This document shows positions 46,336 to 55,238 of a stretch of DNA of 64,000 nucleotides, piece after piece. Position numbers and translations under genes: made by a program. Every line of letters begins with the position of its first letter. Position 1 is the stretch's first letter. The notes under the pieces are model-generated. The model searched no databases. It was not told where the DNA came from and saw only the letters and a list, made by a program, of their open reading frames with translations. Source of the DNA: Desulfobacula sp. (GTDB lineage: Bacteria; Desulfobacterota; Desulfobacteria; Desulfobacterales; Desulfobacteraceae); NCBI RefSeq assembly GCF_014237455.1, contig NZ_JABZFL010000041.1:62001-126000 (forward strand), given 5' to 3'.

Positions 46336-47262
46336 ATGCAACAAATGGAAACAAGATTAAAAGAAAAAACTCCTGCCTGTCTCTGGATGCAGGCAGGGGT
46401 CGTAAATAAAAAAATGTGTTATAAAGATTTTTCCTGTACGACCTGTAAATTTGACCGGGCCCTGAGAAAAGCCTGTCATGAAAATGAACTTCTTCAAAAA
46501 CAGGGCATGACCCTAAAGGGAAAAAGGGGGACGCTTGTTTTCTGGCAGGAAAGACTTAAAAATCAGCATCTGGCCGGAAGGCCGTGCATCCATCATATGA
46601 AAGGCCATATTGATTTTAAAAGCTGCCCCAAAGCCTATAATTGTATTGATTGTGAATTTGACCAATACTTCCATGATCAGTTTAAGGTATATACGGTCTT
46701 AAAACCTGTAGAGTTCAATGATATCAGTGGGGTATCTCTGCCTGTGGGATATTATCTCCATTCGGGACATACATGGGTGAAAATAGAAGACCGCAACACT
46801 GTTCGTATCGGGATTGATGACTTTGCTTCAAGGGTTCTGGGAAAATTTACCGCCATAAAAACCCCTCTGATGGGCAAACAGGTTTTCCAGGGGGAAAATG
46901 CCATTCATATATCCAGGAATGGGCATAAGGCATCATTTTTATCCCCTGTCAGTGGAGTGATCACCGAAGCCAATTCACAGGTGCGTGGGAACCCGGGTCT
47001 GATCAACCATGATCCGTATATAGACGGATGGGTATTAAGTCTTTATTGCCCGAACCTGAAACAAGACCTGAAACAATTGATGTTCATGGAGTCTAACAAA
47101 TCATTCATGAACAAGGAAGTAGACAGGCTGTATTCATTTTTAGAAAAAGAGACTCAACTGATGGCAGCCGACGGTGGAAGGCTGGGTTCCGATCTTTTCG
47201 GGAACCTGCCAGAAATTTCCTGGAACAGGCTCTTAAAACTCTTTATCAGCAAAGATTCCTGA
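46336..47262 (+). CDS. Cys-rich, H-protein-like domain protein (paralogue 2)
   Basis: 308 residues, a tandem paralogue of the preceding gene (8-bp gap, same order of parts). Cys clusters appear in CLWMQAGVVNKKMC, FSCTTCKFD, CPKAYNCIDCEFDQ; the GcvH-like part has HSGHTWVKIEDRNTVRIGIDDF and SPVSGVITEAN. The residue at the lipoyl-Lys position is Gly, so it too should not be lipoylated. Its 3' end overlaps the convergent metzincin gene by 17 bp. The duplication implies a function that needs two versions, perhaps a heterodimer. Confidence 0.8.
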   Translation: MQQMETRLKEKTPACLWMQAGVVNKKMCYKDFSCTTCKFDRALRKACHENELLQKQGMTLKGKRGTLVFWQERLKNQHLAGRPCIHHMKGHIDFKSCPKAYNCIDCEFDQYFHDQFKVYTVLKPVEFNDISGVSLPVGYYLHSGHTWVKIEDRNTVRIGIDDFASRVLGKFTAIKTPLMGKQVFQGENAIHISRNGHKASFLSPVSGVITEANSQVRGNPGLINHDPYIDGWVLSLYCPNLKQDLKQLMFMESNKSFMNKEVDRLYSFLEKETQLMAADGGRLGSDLFGNLPEISWNRLLKLFISKDS

Positions 47263-47791
47263 TGCTGTCGGCCAAAAAAATGTTGCAATACCGGCAAAAC
47301 CGGCTTGATTTCCTGTCAACATCCTCAACCCTTCTGCAATAATGCATAATGCACTTTTCATCTTCACAATGCCGAAGATCAAAGGTATGCCCGAGTTCAT
47401 GGATGGCTTCCTTTACAATCCGTTTGCACCCCTTGTTAACTATCTCGATTTCAAGATCGGCAATCAGCCTGGAGATCGATATGATGCAGGCTTTTCCCCC
47501 AAGCTGGGCCTCACCATAGACATGGGTGAGAATAGGAATAAAAAGGTCTTCTTTGGTCACGGCAATAACCTTGATGCAATCATCTGGTGCATTTTTCGAA
47601 AGCTTCTCAAGGATTTTCGTTGAATGATATTGGTTGCGCTCTGCATTATATGCAAAAAAAATATCGTCTAAAACCTTCTCCACGCAGGCCTTGAATCCGA
47701 AAAACTTCCCTACATCCGTTGCAATGGTGTCACTCATCCAGGGCGGGATATCCCCAATGGGCGAAACAATAATGGTGTCAATATTATTCAT
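47246..47791 (-). CDS. Archaemetzincin-family metalloprotease
   Basis: 181 residues with the archaemetzincin zinc motif HELGHTFDLRHC (about residues 136-147), then C-x4-C, IM and CRYC, which together hold the two zinc ions. The usual Gly of HExxHxxGxxH is Asp here, an unusual change at a conserved turn. Archaemetzincins are putative metallopeptidases whose bacterial substrates are unknown. The gene starts 21 bp after the stop of the upstream NtrC-type regulator on the same strand, so the two are co-transcribed. Confidence 0.85.
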   Translation of the reverse strand: MNNIDTIIVSPIGDIPPWMSDTIATDVGKFFGFKACVEKVLDDIFFAYNAERNQYHSTKILEKLSKNAPDDCIKVIAVTKEDLFIPILTHVYGEAQLGGKACIISISRLIADLEIEIVNKGCKRIVKEAIHELGHTFDLRHCEDEKCIMHYCRRVEDVDRKSSRFCRYCNIFLADSIRNLC

Positions 47792-47812
47792 TTGCCAATG
47801 CTGTGACCATAG

Positions 47813-49165
47813 CTATTTGTCACGATAGTCTTTCAGGCCATATCGTTTGATCTTATTGTACAGGGTTGATCTGTCAACACCAAGGATGGCGGAACTCTTG
47901 GTAATATTCCAACTGGTTTCATCCAAAATTTTGGTAATATGATGTTTTTCCACATCAGTCAGTGAGAAATACTTCTTTTTCAGTTCGTTTTCCAACGTCT
48001 TTACAATGGGAAGATCCAAGGGGGTAATGGTACCGGTTTTACAGACCACCACCGCTCTTTCAATGGCATTGGAAAGTTCCCTTACATTTCCGGGCCATTC
48101 ATAGAGCATGAGTTCATCCATGGCATCCCTGCTGATTCTTTCCACTCCCCTGTTAATTTCCTGGGTGGTCTTCATCAAAAAATGTTCGGCCAGCAAGGGG
48201 ATATCTTCTTTTCGTTCCCGTAACGTCGGCATGGTAAAAGTAATGACATTCAGGCGATAATACAGATCTTCCCGGAATGTTCGATTTTTAATGGCCTGTT
48301 TGAGACTCGCATTGGTCGCCGCAATCACCCTGAAATCGGCCGAAATGGGCTGGGTTCCCCCAACCTTGTAAAATATTTTATCTTCCAGAACCTGGAGAAG
48401 ATCAATCTGCATCCGCATGCTGATCTCACCGATTTCATCCAGAAATAATGTCCCGCCACCGGCAAGTTCCAGACGGCCTTTCCGGGTTTCTTTGGCATCT
48501 GTAAAAGCCCCTTTCTGATGACCGAAGAGTTCGCTTTCCATGATATGTTTAGGAATGGCGCCGCAATTCACACTGACAAACGGGCCATTGGAAACCCTGC
48601 TGTTGGAATGAATGGCCTTTGCGGCAAGGCCTTTTCCCGTTCCGGTCTCACCCGTGATCAGAACCGTTGTGGCCGTGTCCTTGACATCTTCTATCAGGTT
48701 AAAAATTTCCTGCATGGGCCTGGACTGACCGATCATACTTTCAAACCGGGTCCTTTGCTCGTACTCTTCCTTTAAAAACAGGTTTTCTTTTATTCTGGCC
48801 CTGTGATCAATTAATTTCTGGATGAGCACCCCGAGTTCATCCGGATCAAACGGTTTGAGAAGATAATCAAAGGCATGGGATTTCATGGCCTGGACTGCTG
48901 AAGGGATGGACCCAAAAGCCGTGATCATAATCACGTCAATATCAGGATAGTCTTCCTTTACATGCGTAAGAACATCCATTCCACTGATGCCATCCATCTG
49001 AATATCCAGTAAAAGGATGTCAAAGCTATTAATTTTTAGCGTTTCAAGGGCCTCTTCACCACTTGACACACTGCTGACATGATACCCGTCTCTTTTCAAC
49101 CAGCCGGAAAGGGATTCGCGAATAATCAACTCATCATCAACGACCAGAATTCTTGTTTGTTCCAT
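47813..49165 (-). CDS. NtrC-family sigma-54-dependent response regulator
   Basis: 450 residues: receiver domain (about 1-125; ILVVDDE, phospho-Asp in ILLLDIQMDG), an AAA+ sigma-54 interaction domain (about 140-375; Walker A GETGTGKGLAAK, GAFTDA in place of GAFTGA, Walker B GTLFLDEIGE) and a C-terminal Fis-type helix-turn-helix (ILDETSWNITKSSAILGV). The GAFTDA variant is seen in some NtrC-class proteins. I start at ATG 49165, with AAGGAG 7 bases upstream. It shares an operon with the archaemetzincin and is the likely partner of the kinase at 43827-45041. Confidence 0.93.
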   Translation of the reverse strand: MEQTRILVVDDELIIRESLSGWLKRDGYHVSSVSSGEEALETLKINSFDILLLDIQMDGISGMDVLTHVKEDYPDIDVIMITAFGSIPSAVQAMKSHAFDYLLKPFDPDELGVLIQKLIDHRARIKENLFLKEEYEQRTRFESMIGQSRPMQEIFNLIEDVKDTATTVLITGETGTGKGLAAKAIHSNSRVSNGPFVSVNCGAIPKHIMESELFGHQKGAFTDAKETRKGRLELAGGGTLFLDEIGEISMRMQIDLLQVLEDKIFYKVGGTQPISADFRVIAATNASLKQAIKNRTFREDLYYRLNVITFTMPTLRERKEDIPLLAEHFLMKTTQEINRGVERISRDAMDELMLYEWPGNVRELSNAIERAVVVCKTGTITPLDLPIVKTLENELKKKYFSLTDVEKHHITKILDETSWNITKSSAILGVDRSTLYNKIKRYGLKDYRDK

Positions 49166-49219
49166 CCAAGTCTCCTTCTTTGTTGACACGATTTGAAAAT
49201 AAAGACAAATTTTAAAGAA

Positions 49220-49249
49220 AGTATATAAATATTAAATGGTTGTTGTCAA
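49220..49249 (-). promoter_or_regulatory. Sigma-70-type promoter for the NtrC-type regulator
   Basis: On the minus strand TTGACA (49249-49244) with TATACT (49225-49220, 18-bp spacer) or TATATA (49227-49222, 16-bp). GTGTTGG, the core of the repeats at 45133-45166, recurs 19 bp upstream of the -35 box (49274-49268), which could mean autoregulation. Confidence 0.5.
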
Positions 49250-49343
49250 ACAAATTGTCTTGGCGATCCAACACTATTCCGTCTTGCCTGACGTATGTCC
49301 AGTGTAGCAGAAATCAAACACAAGTCTTAGGATAAATTTAAAT

Positions 49344-49805
49344 CTATGAAAAAAAATGAAAATAAATATCAGAGATATATACAATACCAATCGGCCTGCC
49401 ACCCTTTAATACGGGAAGTCTATGGTAGTTATTTTTTACCATACGATCCAGTATAACCATGAGATGTTCATCAACTGAAGCGCCAACTATATTGATGCTC
49501 ATAAGCTGACGTACTTCTTTTCCTTTAAGATTTTTCATGGCTATATCAAATTGTTCATCCCATGATACTTGTTCCCCGCTTATCCCATAATTTAAAAAAG
49601 TGGGCCGCAGATGATAAAGAATATCAGCCATTGTTATTATCCCCACAAACATCATCACTTTATCAAGTACCATAAGGCTGGCGGTCTTATCACCTGTTTC
49701 TCTAACTTTGCCATTTAAAATCATTTGAATGGCTTTTTCAACAGTTTCATCAGAACGGATTGTATCAAATTCAGTGACCATAATATCTTTAACAAATATT
49801 TTCAT
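49344..49805 (-). CDS. Protein with two CBS domains
   Basis: 153 residues: tandem CBS domains (about 4-75 and 96-150; MVTEFDTIRSDETVEKAIQM and RVDEHLMVILDRMVKNNYHR-like parts) with a middle linker. Such Bateman modules bind adenine nucleotides and sense energy status. It starts at ATG 49805 after GGAGG; the longer frame lacks support. It stands alone and has no effector domain, so it would act on a partner. Confidence 0.85.
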   Translation of the reverse strand: MKIFVKDIMVTEFDTIRSDETVEKAIQMILNGKVRETGDKTASLMVLDKVMMFVGIITMADILYHLRPTFLNYGISGEQVSWDEQFDIAMKNLKGKEVRQLMSINIVGASVDEHLMVILDRMVKNNYHRLPVLKGGRPIGIVYISDIYFHFFS

Positions 49806-49925
49806 GGTTTCCTCCGCGAATATTAACCTACGTTCTATTATGCGCAACTATATAATGCATAGTATATTAAAATAGCAAGTCCATTATTGTAAAATCAAAT
49901 CTTTTTGGGGAAAGTCAATTTTTTA

Positions 49926-50783
49926 TTAAGATTTTAACTGTAGGGCTACAAGGACGGCAGAAAACAAGATCAATACTGTTCCTGCCATTTGTAACCAGCC
50001 GATATACTGTCCTAAAAAAAGTGATGCAAGGGCCATTGTCGTTACCGGTTCAAAGGTGGAGAGCATGGATGCATTAATGGCACCGGACAATTTTATTCCC
50101 TGAAAATAGGCATATACGGCAACCGCGGTTGAAAGAATGGCAATGGCCATGATATTCATCCAGTAGAACTCTGCCGTTGGAAAGAAAAACCCTGCCTTTA
50201 TATTATAGAGAAGATAAAAGCATGCAGCAGAAGCAATGACAACAAGACTGGATGTAAATGTGTCATTTCTTTTCATCACTTTGGCTCCGGCAATGGTATA
50301 AACGGAGTAAATCAATGCAGCACCGACCCCGAGCATGATTCCTTTCATATTTCCATTGGTATCAACCCCGATGACCAGTATGGTCCCTGAAATGGCAATA
50401 CATAAAGCAAAAAGTTTGTTTTTTGTTAAGGTTTCATCCAGGAAGAAAACAGACAGAATCGCAACAATGGCCGGATATAAATAGAGCAAAATTGCCACAA
50501 GCGACGGTGGAATGAGTGTCAGTGCCTTAAAATAACAATAGGATTGCCCCGCATATCCTATGGCGCCCATGGCAATGAGCGTATAAAGGTCTTTTCCTTT
50601 TGGAAATTTTCTTTTTTGTAACACTGCAATGGGCAGCATAACCATCACTGCAATGACAAACCTGAAAAAAAGCAGGGAGTGGGTACTGATCCCGGACAAG
50701 TATGCGAACTTTGCAAAAATGGCCATGGCACCAAAGGATGCCGCTGAAATCAATATTAACCCTATTCCCAGCAAATGACCCAT
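49926..50783 (-). CDS. EamA/DMT-family exporter
   Basis: 285 residues, about ten transmembrane helices in two EamA repeats (about 5-140 and 148-282). It starts 6 bp after the LysR gene on the same strand, so it is in a two-gene unit and probably the regulated target. Substrate unknown. Confidence 0.87.
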   Translation of the reverse strand: MGHLLGIGLILISAASFGAMAIFAKFAYLSGISTHSLLFFRFVIAVMVMLPIAVLQKRKFPKGKDLYTLIAMGAIGYAGQSYCYFKALTLIPPSLVAILLYLYPAIVAILSVFFLDETLTKNKLFALCIAISGTILVIGVDTNGNMKGIMLGVGAALIYSVYTIAGAKVMKRNDTFTSSLVVIASAACFYLLYNIKAGFFFPTAEFYWMNIMAIAILSTAVAVYAYFQGIKLSGAINASMLSTFEPVTTMALASLFLGQYIGWLQMAGTVLILFSAVLVALQLKS

Positions 50784-50789
50784 ATTTGA

Positions 50790-51725
50790 TTATTTCAAAT
50801 TCTCTTTTGCTTTTATCTGTTTTTTAAAAAAAGTTTGAAACGTTTCCTCAGTCAGTGTGGCTTTCTTATCTCTGAGTTGCACTAAAGAAATTTTATTAAG
50901 CACTTTTTCTTTAGTAGGAAAAATCGGAACTATTTTTCCTGTTTCAATCTCATTCCAGATCAGATGATCTGCCGTAATGGCCAGCCCCATTCCAAGCCTG
51001 ACACAATTTAAGAGTGCCTGGTGGCTTTCAATGGCCATAATGATATTAAATTTTGAAATCGATTTTTTGAAATAATGCCAGAACCAGTGTTTCAAAATAA
51101 AGGGTTCATGTTCGTCTGTAATAAAATCCATTGACATAAGGGTTTCAAAAGAAATATTTTTTCCCATCATATTTTCAAAATACTCTTTTGAACTTGCCAG
51201 AATAAAGGTTTCTTCTGCCAGGGAATCTATTTTGTATTGTTCCGGTCTTCCAAAAAACTGGTCTTTGGCTGAAAAATAATCAATCACCACAAAATCAAGT
51301 ATCCCTTTATTTAACATATCCAAGAGCTGGTCCGGTTCTTCAAGTCTTATTTTAAAGGTCACCTGATTGTATTTTTTCCTAAAGGCTTGACAAATGGCCG
51401 GAAAATATGTCTTTCCAAATTCAAGAGGCGCACCAATTCTGAGCAGTCCATAGGGGTGATCCATTGGTTTTGAAATATTTTTGATTTCACTGCCTAAGGT
51501 TTCCATAAATGGTTTGACCATGGCAAACAGCTTATCTGCTGCCCAGGTGGGAATAATTTTTTTGTGACGTCTGATAAACAAAGGAGTTTTTATTTCAAAT
51601 TCAAGTTTTTTTATGTGCTGGCTGACGCCCGGCTGGGTAAGATGAAGATTTTTTGCCGCCATATTAATGCTTTGCAATGAATAGACATGGTAAAATACTC
51701 TTAATCTGTTTAAATCAGGTAGCAT
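50790..51725 (-). CDS. LysR-family transcriptional regulator
   Basis: 311 residues: N-terminal winged helix (LNRLRVFYHVYSLQSINMAAKNLHLTQPGVSQHIKKLE) and a C-terminal co-inducer domain (about 90-300). It lies directly upstream of an EamA exporter gene and is divergent from another exporter gene at 51841. The 115-bp gap between the two starts would hold its binding site, and it may control either or both. Confidence 0.92.
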   Translation of the reverse strand: MLPDLNRLRVFYHVYSLQSINMAAKNLHLTQPGVSQHIKKLEFEIKTPLFIRRHKKIIPTWAADKLFAMVKPFMETLGSEIKNISKPMDHPYGLLRIGAPLEFGKTYFPAICQAFRKKYNQVTFKIRLEEPDQLLDMLNKGILDFVVIDYFSAKDQFFGRPEQYKIDSLAEETFILASSKEYFENMMGKNISFETLMSMDFITDEHEPFILKHWFWHYFKKSISKFNIIMAIESHQALLNCVRLGMGLAITADHLIWNEIETGKIVPIFPTKEKVLNKISLVQLRDKKATLTEETFQTFFKKQIKAKENLK

Positions 51726-51840
51726 AATTAATACTTATCCAATCGATAACAAAGATTAATTTTACTAATTTATAACTTTACTCTACTTTTAAAACAAGCA
51801 AAAGAACTATTTAATTACAAACACCCGTGAAGGCCAGAAA

Positions 51841-52680
51841 GTGTTACCGATTACATTATCCATATTTGCCTGTTTCGGCTGGGGCATCGCAGATTTTATA
51901 GGAGGGCTTAAAAGCCGTAACCTGCCCACACTCAGCATTTTGATGATCTCCTCCCTGATGGGGACTTTTCTTCTTGGCGGTATTCTTTTTTTGTTGAACA
52001 AGCCCCTGCCCGATGATCCGCTACTTTTCTGGGCCATCCCGGCAGGGTTGATAGGGGTTGTCGCCATATTTCTATTATACCGCAGCCTTGCTGTGGGGAC
52101 CATGTCCATACTGGCTCCCATTAGTGCAACAGGCGTTATTCTGCCGGTCATCTGGGGAATTTTTTTTGGAGACACTCTATCCGGTTTAAGCATGTTGGGT
52201 ATTGTCATTGCTATTTTGGGGTCATTAATGGCTGTCATGGAGAACACTTCGGAAAAAACCGGAAAAAAACTTACCAAAGGAGTCGGGCTTGCTGTCGGCT
52301 CGGCATTTTTAGTGGGATTCTATTTCATAACAATGGACAAGGCCTGCACCCATCACCCGATCTGGGCATCCATGATCATGAGATCATCCGCACTCATCAT
52401 TTTGATCCCTGCGCTCTTTTTTGCAAACGTCAGTATTAACGTCGGAAAAGTTCAACTGCCCTATATTCTTCTAATGGGCTTTATGGACACCATGGCTGCG
52501 TTTTGCTTTGCCCTGGCAACCTCAAAAGGAATGCTCAGCCAAGTTGCTGTCATAAGCTCCATGTATCCTGCAGTTACTATTATTCTTTCAATGATGATCG
52601 CAGGTGAAAAAATACGGAAAATCCAGTTTTCCGGAGTCCTTCTCGCCATAACAGGTATCGCACTTATATCTGCATTTTAA
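51841..52680 (+). CDS. EamA/DMT-family exporter
   Basis: 279 residues with ten helices and two EamA repeats; the N-terminal FACFGWGIADFIGG and C-terminal TAKG... region (ATSKGMLSQVAVISSMYPA, about 221-239) fit the EamA family. It starts at GTG 51841. It is divergent from the LysR gene, a classical location for a regulated exporter. Substrate unknown. Confidence 0.86.
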   Translation: MLPITLSIFACFGWGIADFIGGLKSRNLPTLSILMISSLMGTFLLGGILFLLNKPLPDDPLLFWAIPAGLIGVVAIFLLYRSLAVGTMSILAPISATGVILPVIWGIFFGDTLSGLSMLGIVIAILGSLMAVMENTSEKTGKKLTKGVGLAVGSAFLVGFYFITMDKACTHHPIWASMIMRSSALIILIPALFFANVSINVGKVQLPYILLMGFMDTMAAFCFALATSKGMLSQVAVISSMYPAVTIILSMMIAGEKIRKIQFSGVLLAITGIALISAF

Positions 52681-52793
52681 TGATTTACCGTGAATCCATA
52701 GTTGCTTTTTTTTATCAAACAAGTTAATTTTCAATCTGAATAATAAATTGGTGTTATTAAAATCCCCAAACAGATAAAGGATTTGATTTATTG

Positions 52794-53693
52794 ATGATTC
52801 TTCTTCGGGTGGTGAACCATAATTTCAAACAATCCGTATCATCTGCTGCTATTTTTACTTTTTGTATCATCAGTCTCTTTCTCTCGTCAGGATGCGCGAT
52901 CATCATATCATCCGCCACATCAGACATGATGGAACATCTTTCCGACACGATTTTAAACAATGACGATTTAACCCTGGTAAAAACCGGTGCCCCGGCTTAT
53001 TTGCTGATGATCGACAGCCTGATCAGCAAAGACCCGAAGAATGAAAACATGCTGTCCACAGCTAGCATGTTGTACACTGCCTATGCAGATCTGTTTGTAA
53101 AAGATGTTGATCGATCCCGAAAAATGGCTGCCAAAGCCTTGAATTATGCCAATCGATCCATTTGTCTTGAAAAAAAGAATGCCTGTATGCTTAAATCAGG
53201 AACATTTGAAGACTTTGAAAAAATTATGTCAACTATGGAAAAAAAACATGTCCCCGCCCTTTTTGCTCTCGGCAATGCCTGGGCCGGCTGGATCATGACC
53301 AATAAAAATGACTTTAATGCCATTGCAGACATGTCACATATTGAACTGATCATGCAAAGAGTAATTGAACTTGATGAGACGTATAAAGACGGCGCTGCAT
53401 ATCTATACATGGGAACGCTGGCAACCTTGCTGCCGCCTGCTCTTGGAGGCAAGCCCGAGCTGGGGAAATATTATTTTGACAGGGCTGTCAAATTATCCCG
53501 GGGAAAAAATCTAATGGCAAAAGTTCTTTATGCAAAATTGTATGCAAAGATGGTATTTAACAGAAAGCTTCACGATCAACTATTAAAAGATGTAATAGCT
53601 GCCGATCCCTATGTGCCGGGCTATACCCTTGTAAACACCTGGGCCCAGATACAGGCCAAAAAATTGATAGATGGTGCAGATGACTATTTTTAA
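52794..53693 (+). CDS. TatT-type TRAP-associated lipoprotein
   Basis: 299 residues. A hydrophobic N-terminus ends in the lipobox-like LSSGC (about residue 34), predicting lipidation, though Leu is not at the usual -3 position. The rest is alpha-helical with TPR-like repeats and a GAPAYLLMIDSLI segment. The TatT family (Treponema Tp0956) forms a TPR trimer that hands hydrophobic ligands to its TRAP binding protein. It is first in the operon, 23 bp before dctP. Start at ATG 52794; the TTG one codon earlier is also open. Confidence 0.82.
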   Translation: MILLRVVNHNFKQSVSSAAIFTFCIISLFLSSGCAIIISSATSDMMEHLSDTILNNDDLTLVKTGAPAYLLMIDSLISKDPKNENMLSTASMLYTAYADLFVKDVDRSRKMAAKALNYANRSICLEKKNACMLKSGTFEDFEKIMSTMEKKHVPALFALGNAWAGWIMTNKNDFNAIADMSHIELIMQRVIELDETYKDGAAYLYMGTLATLLPPALGGKPELGKYYFDRAVKLSRGKNLMAKVLYAKLYAKMVFNRKLHDQLLKDVIAADPYVPGYTLVNTWAQIQAKKLIDGADDYF

Positions 53694-53716
53694 ATGATGT
53701 TAAGCCGGAGAAATTC

Positions 53717-54739
53717 ATGATTTCCCAAATTCTTAAACAATTGGTGTTGATCCTGTTTATTATACTCACAACAGATACTGTTTATGCTGTCAAACTGAAA
53801 ATTGCCACCCTGTCGCCCGAAGGCTCCATGTGGATGGAGAAGATGCGTAAGGGCGCAAAACAGGTTGCCGAAGAAACCGATAACCGTGTGATATTCAAAT
53901 TCTATCCCGGCGGTGTCATGGGCAATGATAAAACGGTTTTGAGAAAAATCCGTATTGGCCAGCTGCACGGTGGAGCTGTTGTGGGTGGAAGCCTTTCCCA
54001 TTTTTTTCCGGCAAATCAGATCTATGCACAACCTTTAAAATTTAAAACTCTTGAAGAAGTGGGCTATGTCAGAAAACATATGGACCAGTATATCATTGAC
54101 GGCCTTGATAAAGCCGGATTTGTGACATTCGGGCTCATGGGCGGTGGATTTGCATACATTATGTCACAAAAACCCGTAGAGACGGTACAGGATCTAATAA
54201 ATCAGAAAGTATGGATTCCAGACAATGATAAAATCAGCCGGGATTCCATAAAGGCCTTTGGTCTCACCCCCATTCCCCTGCCCATTGCAGATGTGCGAAC
54301 CAGCCTCCAGTCCGGTTTGATTAACACGGTGGCAACTTCTCCTGTTGGCGCTATTGTACTGCAATGGCATACTCAGATTAAATATGTAACAGACATACCT
54401 CTGATTTATCTTTATGCCGTACTTGCCATTAATAAAAAGAAATTTTTAAAAATCGCGGAACAGGACCGAAAGATTGTCACACACGTCATGACCAAAGCAT
54501 TGAAAAAAATTGATATCCAAAACAGGGAAGATGATATCAAGGCAATCCAGGCGTTGAAAAACAGGGGGATAACATTTATCACTCCCACCGGGGATGCCCT
54601 AAACGAATGGCGCAGAGTAGCCGGGAATGCATCCAAAAAAATGATCGAATCCGGAATCCTGCCCCGGGATGTGGTTGATCAACTGGATGTGCACCTAAAA
54701 AATTTTCATTCAAACACAGACCTCACCAATGACCAGTAA
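53717..54739 (+). CDS. dctP: TRAP transporter substrate-binding protein (DctP family)
   Basis: 340 residues: signal peptide (to about VYA, residue 26), then the DctP fold with LKIATLSPEGSMWMEKMRKGAKQV, FYPGGVMGNDKTVLRKI and a substrate-binding segment near VWIPDN. The ligand is probably an organic acid or, because of TatT, a hydrophobic compound; it cannot be read directly. It overlaps the dctQ start by 11 bp. Confidence 0.9.
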   Translation: MISQILKQLVLILFIILTTDTVYAVKLKIATLSPEGSMWMEKMRKGAKQVAEETDNRVIFKFYPGGVMGNDKTVLRKIRIGQLHGGAVVGGSLSHFFPANQIYAQPLKFKTLEEVGYVRKHMDQYIIDGLDKAGFVTFGLMGGGFAYIMSQKPVETVQDLINQKVWIPDNDKISRDSIKAFGLTPIPLPIADVRTSLQSGLINTVATSPVGAIVLQWHTQIKYVTDIPLIYLYAVLAINKKKFLKIAEQDRKIVTHVMTKALKKIDIQNREDDIKAIQALKNRGITFITPTGDALNEWRRVAGNASKKMIESGILPRDVVDQLDVHLKNFHSNTDLTNDQ

Positions 54740-55238
54740 AAAAACGTCTTTCATCCGATATATCATTACGGTCCTTCAAAAGATTGAGGACAGTATTCTT
54801 ATCGGGCTTCTGCTTTCAATGATCTTCATGGCCGTACTGCAAATTGTTATGAGAAACCTGTTTGACTCCGGGATTCTCTGGGGCGACGAGCTTATCAGGG
54901 TACTGGTTTTATGGATCGGCCTTATCGGTGCAATGGTTGCCAGCAGGAACAACCATCACATCAGTATTGATGTTATATCCCGGTATCTTCCTGACAGAAT
55001 CAAAAAACAGATAACTCTTATTATATCTATTTTCACAGCACTGATTTGTGCTGTTATGGCATATTTCAGCCTTGAATTCGTGATGATGGAAAGAGAGGAT
55101 GGTCTTATAGTATTTGCAAATATCCCGGCCTGGGTCTGTGAAAGCATTATCCCGGTTTCATTTGCCATTATCTGTCTCAGGTATATTTTATTTTCTTTCA
55201 CCGGCTTTTCTAAACTGTTTAAGCGCATCCCGCAATGA
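54729..55238 (+). CDS. dctQ: TRAP transporter small membrane subunit (DctQ family)
   Basis: 169 residues with four transmembrane helices (about 20-40, 57-75, 93-113, 135-155) and the DctQ segment MRNLFDSGILWGDELIRVLVLW. It forms the membrane complex with DctM. It overlaps dctP upstream and dctM downstream (4 bp, ATGA), so translation is coupled. Confidence 0.9.
   Translation: MTSKKTSFIRYIITVLQKIEDSILIGLLLSMIFMAVLQIVMRNLFDSGILWGDELIRVLVLWIGLIGAMVASRNNHHISIDVISRYLPDRIKKQITLIISIFTALICAVMAYFSLEFVMMEREDGLIVFANIPAWVCESIIPVSFAIICLRYILFSFTGFSKLFKRIPQ

Noticed and set aside
45422-47262. Annotating the two H-like genes as glycine cleavage H protein.
   Set aside because: The lipoyl-lysine position is Glu or Gly and there is no gcvT/gcvP or lipoate gene nearby.
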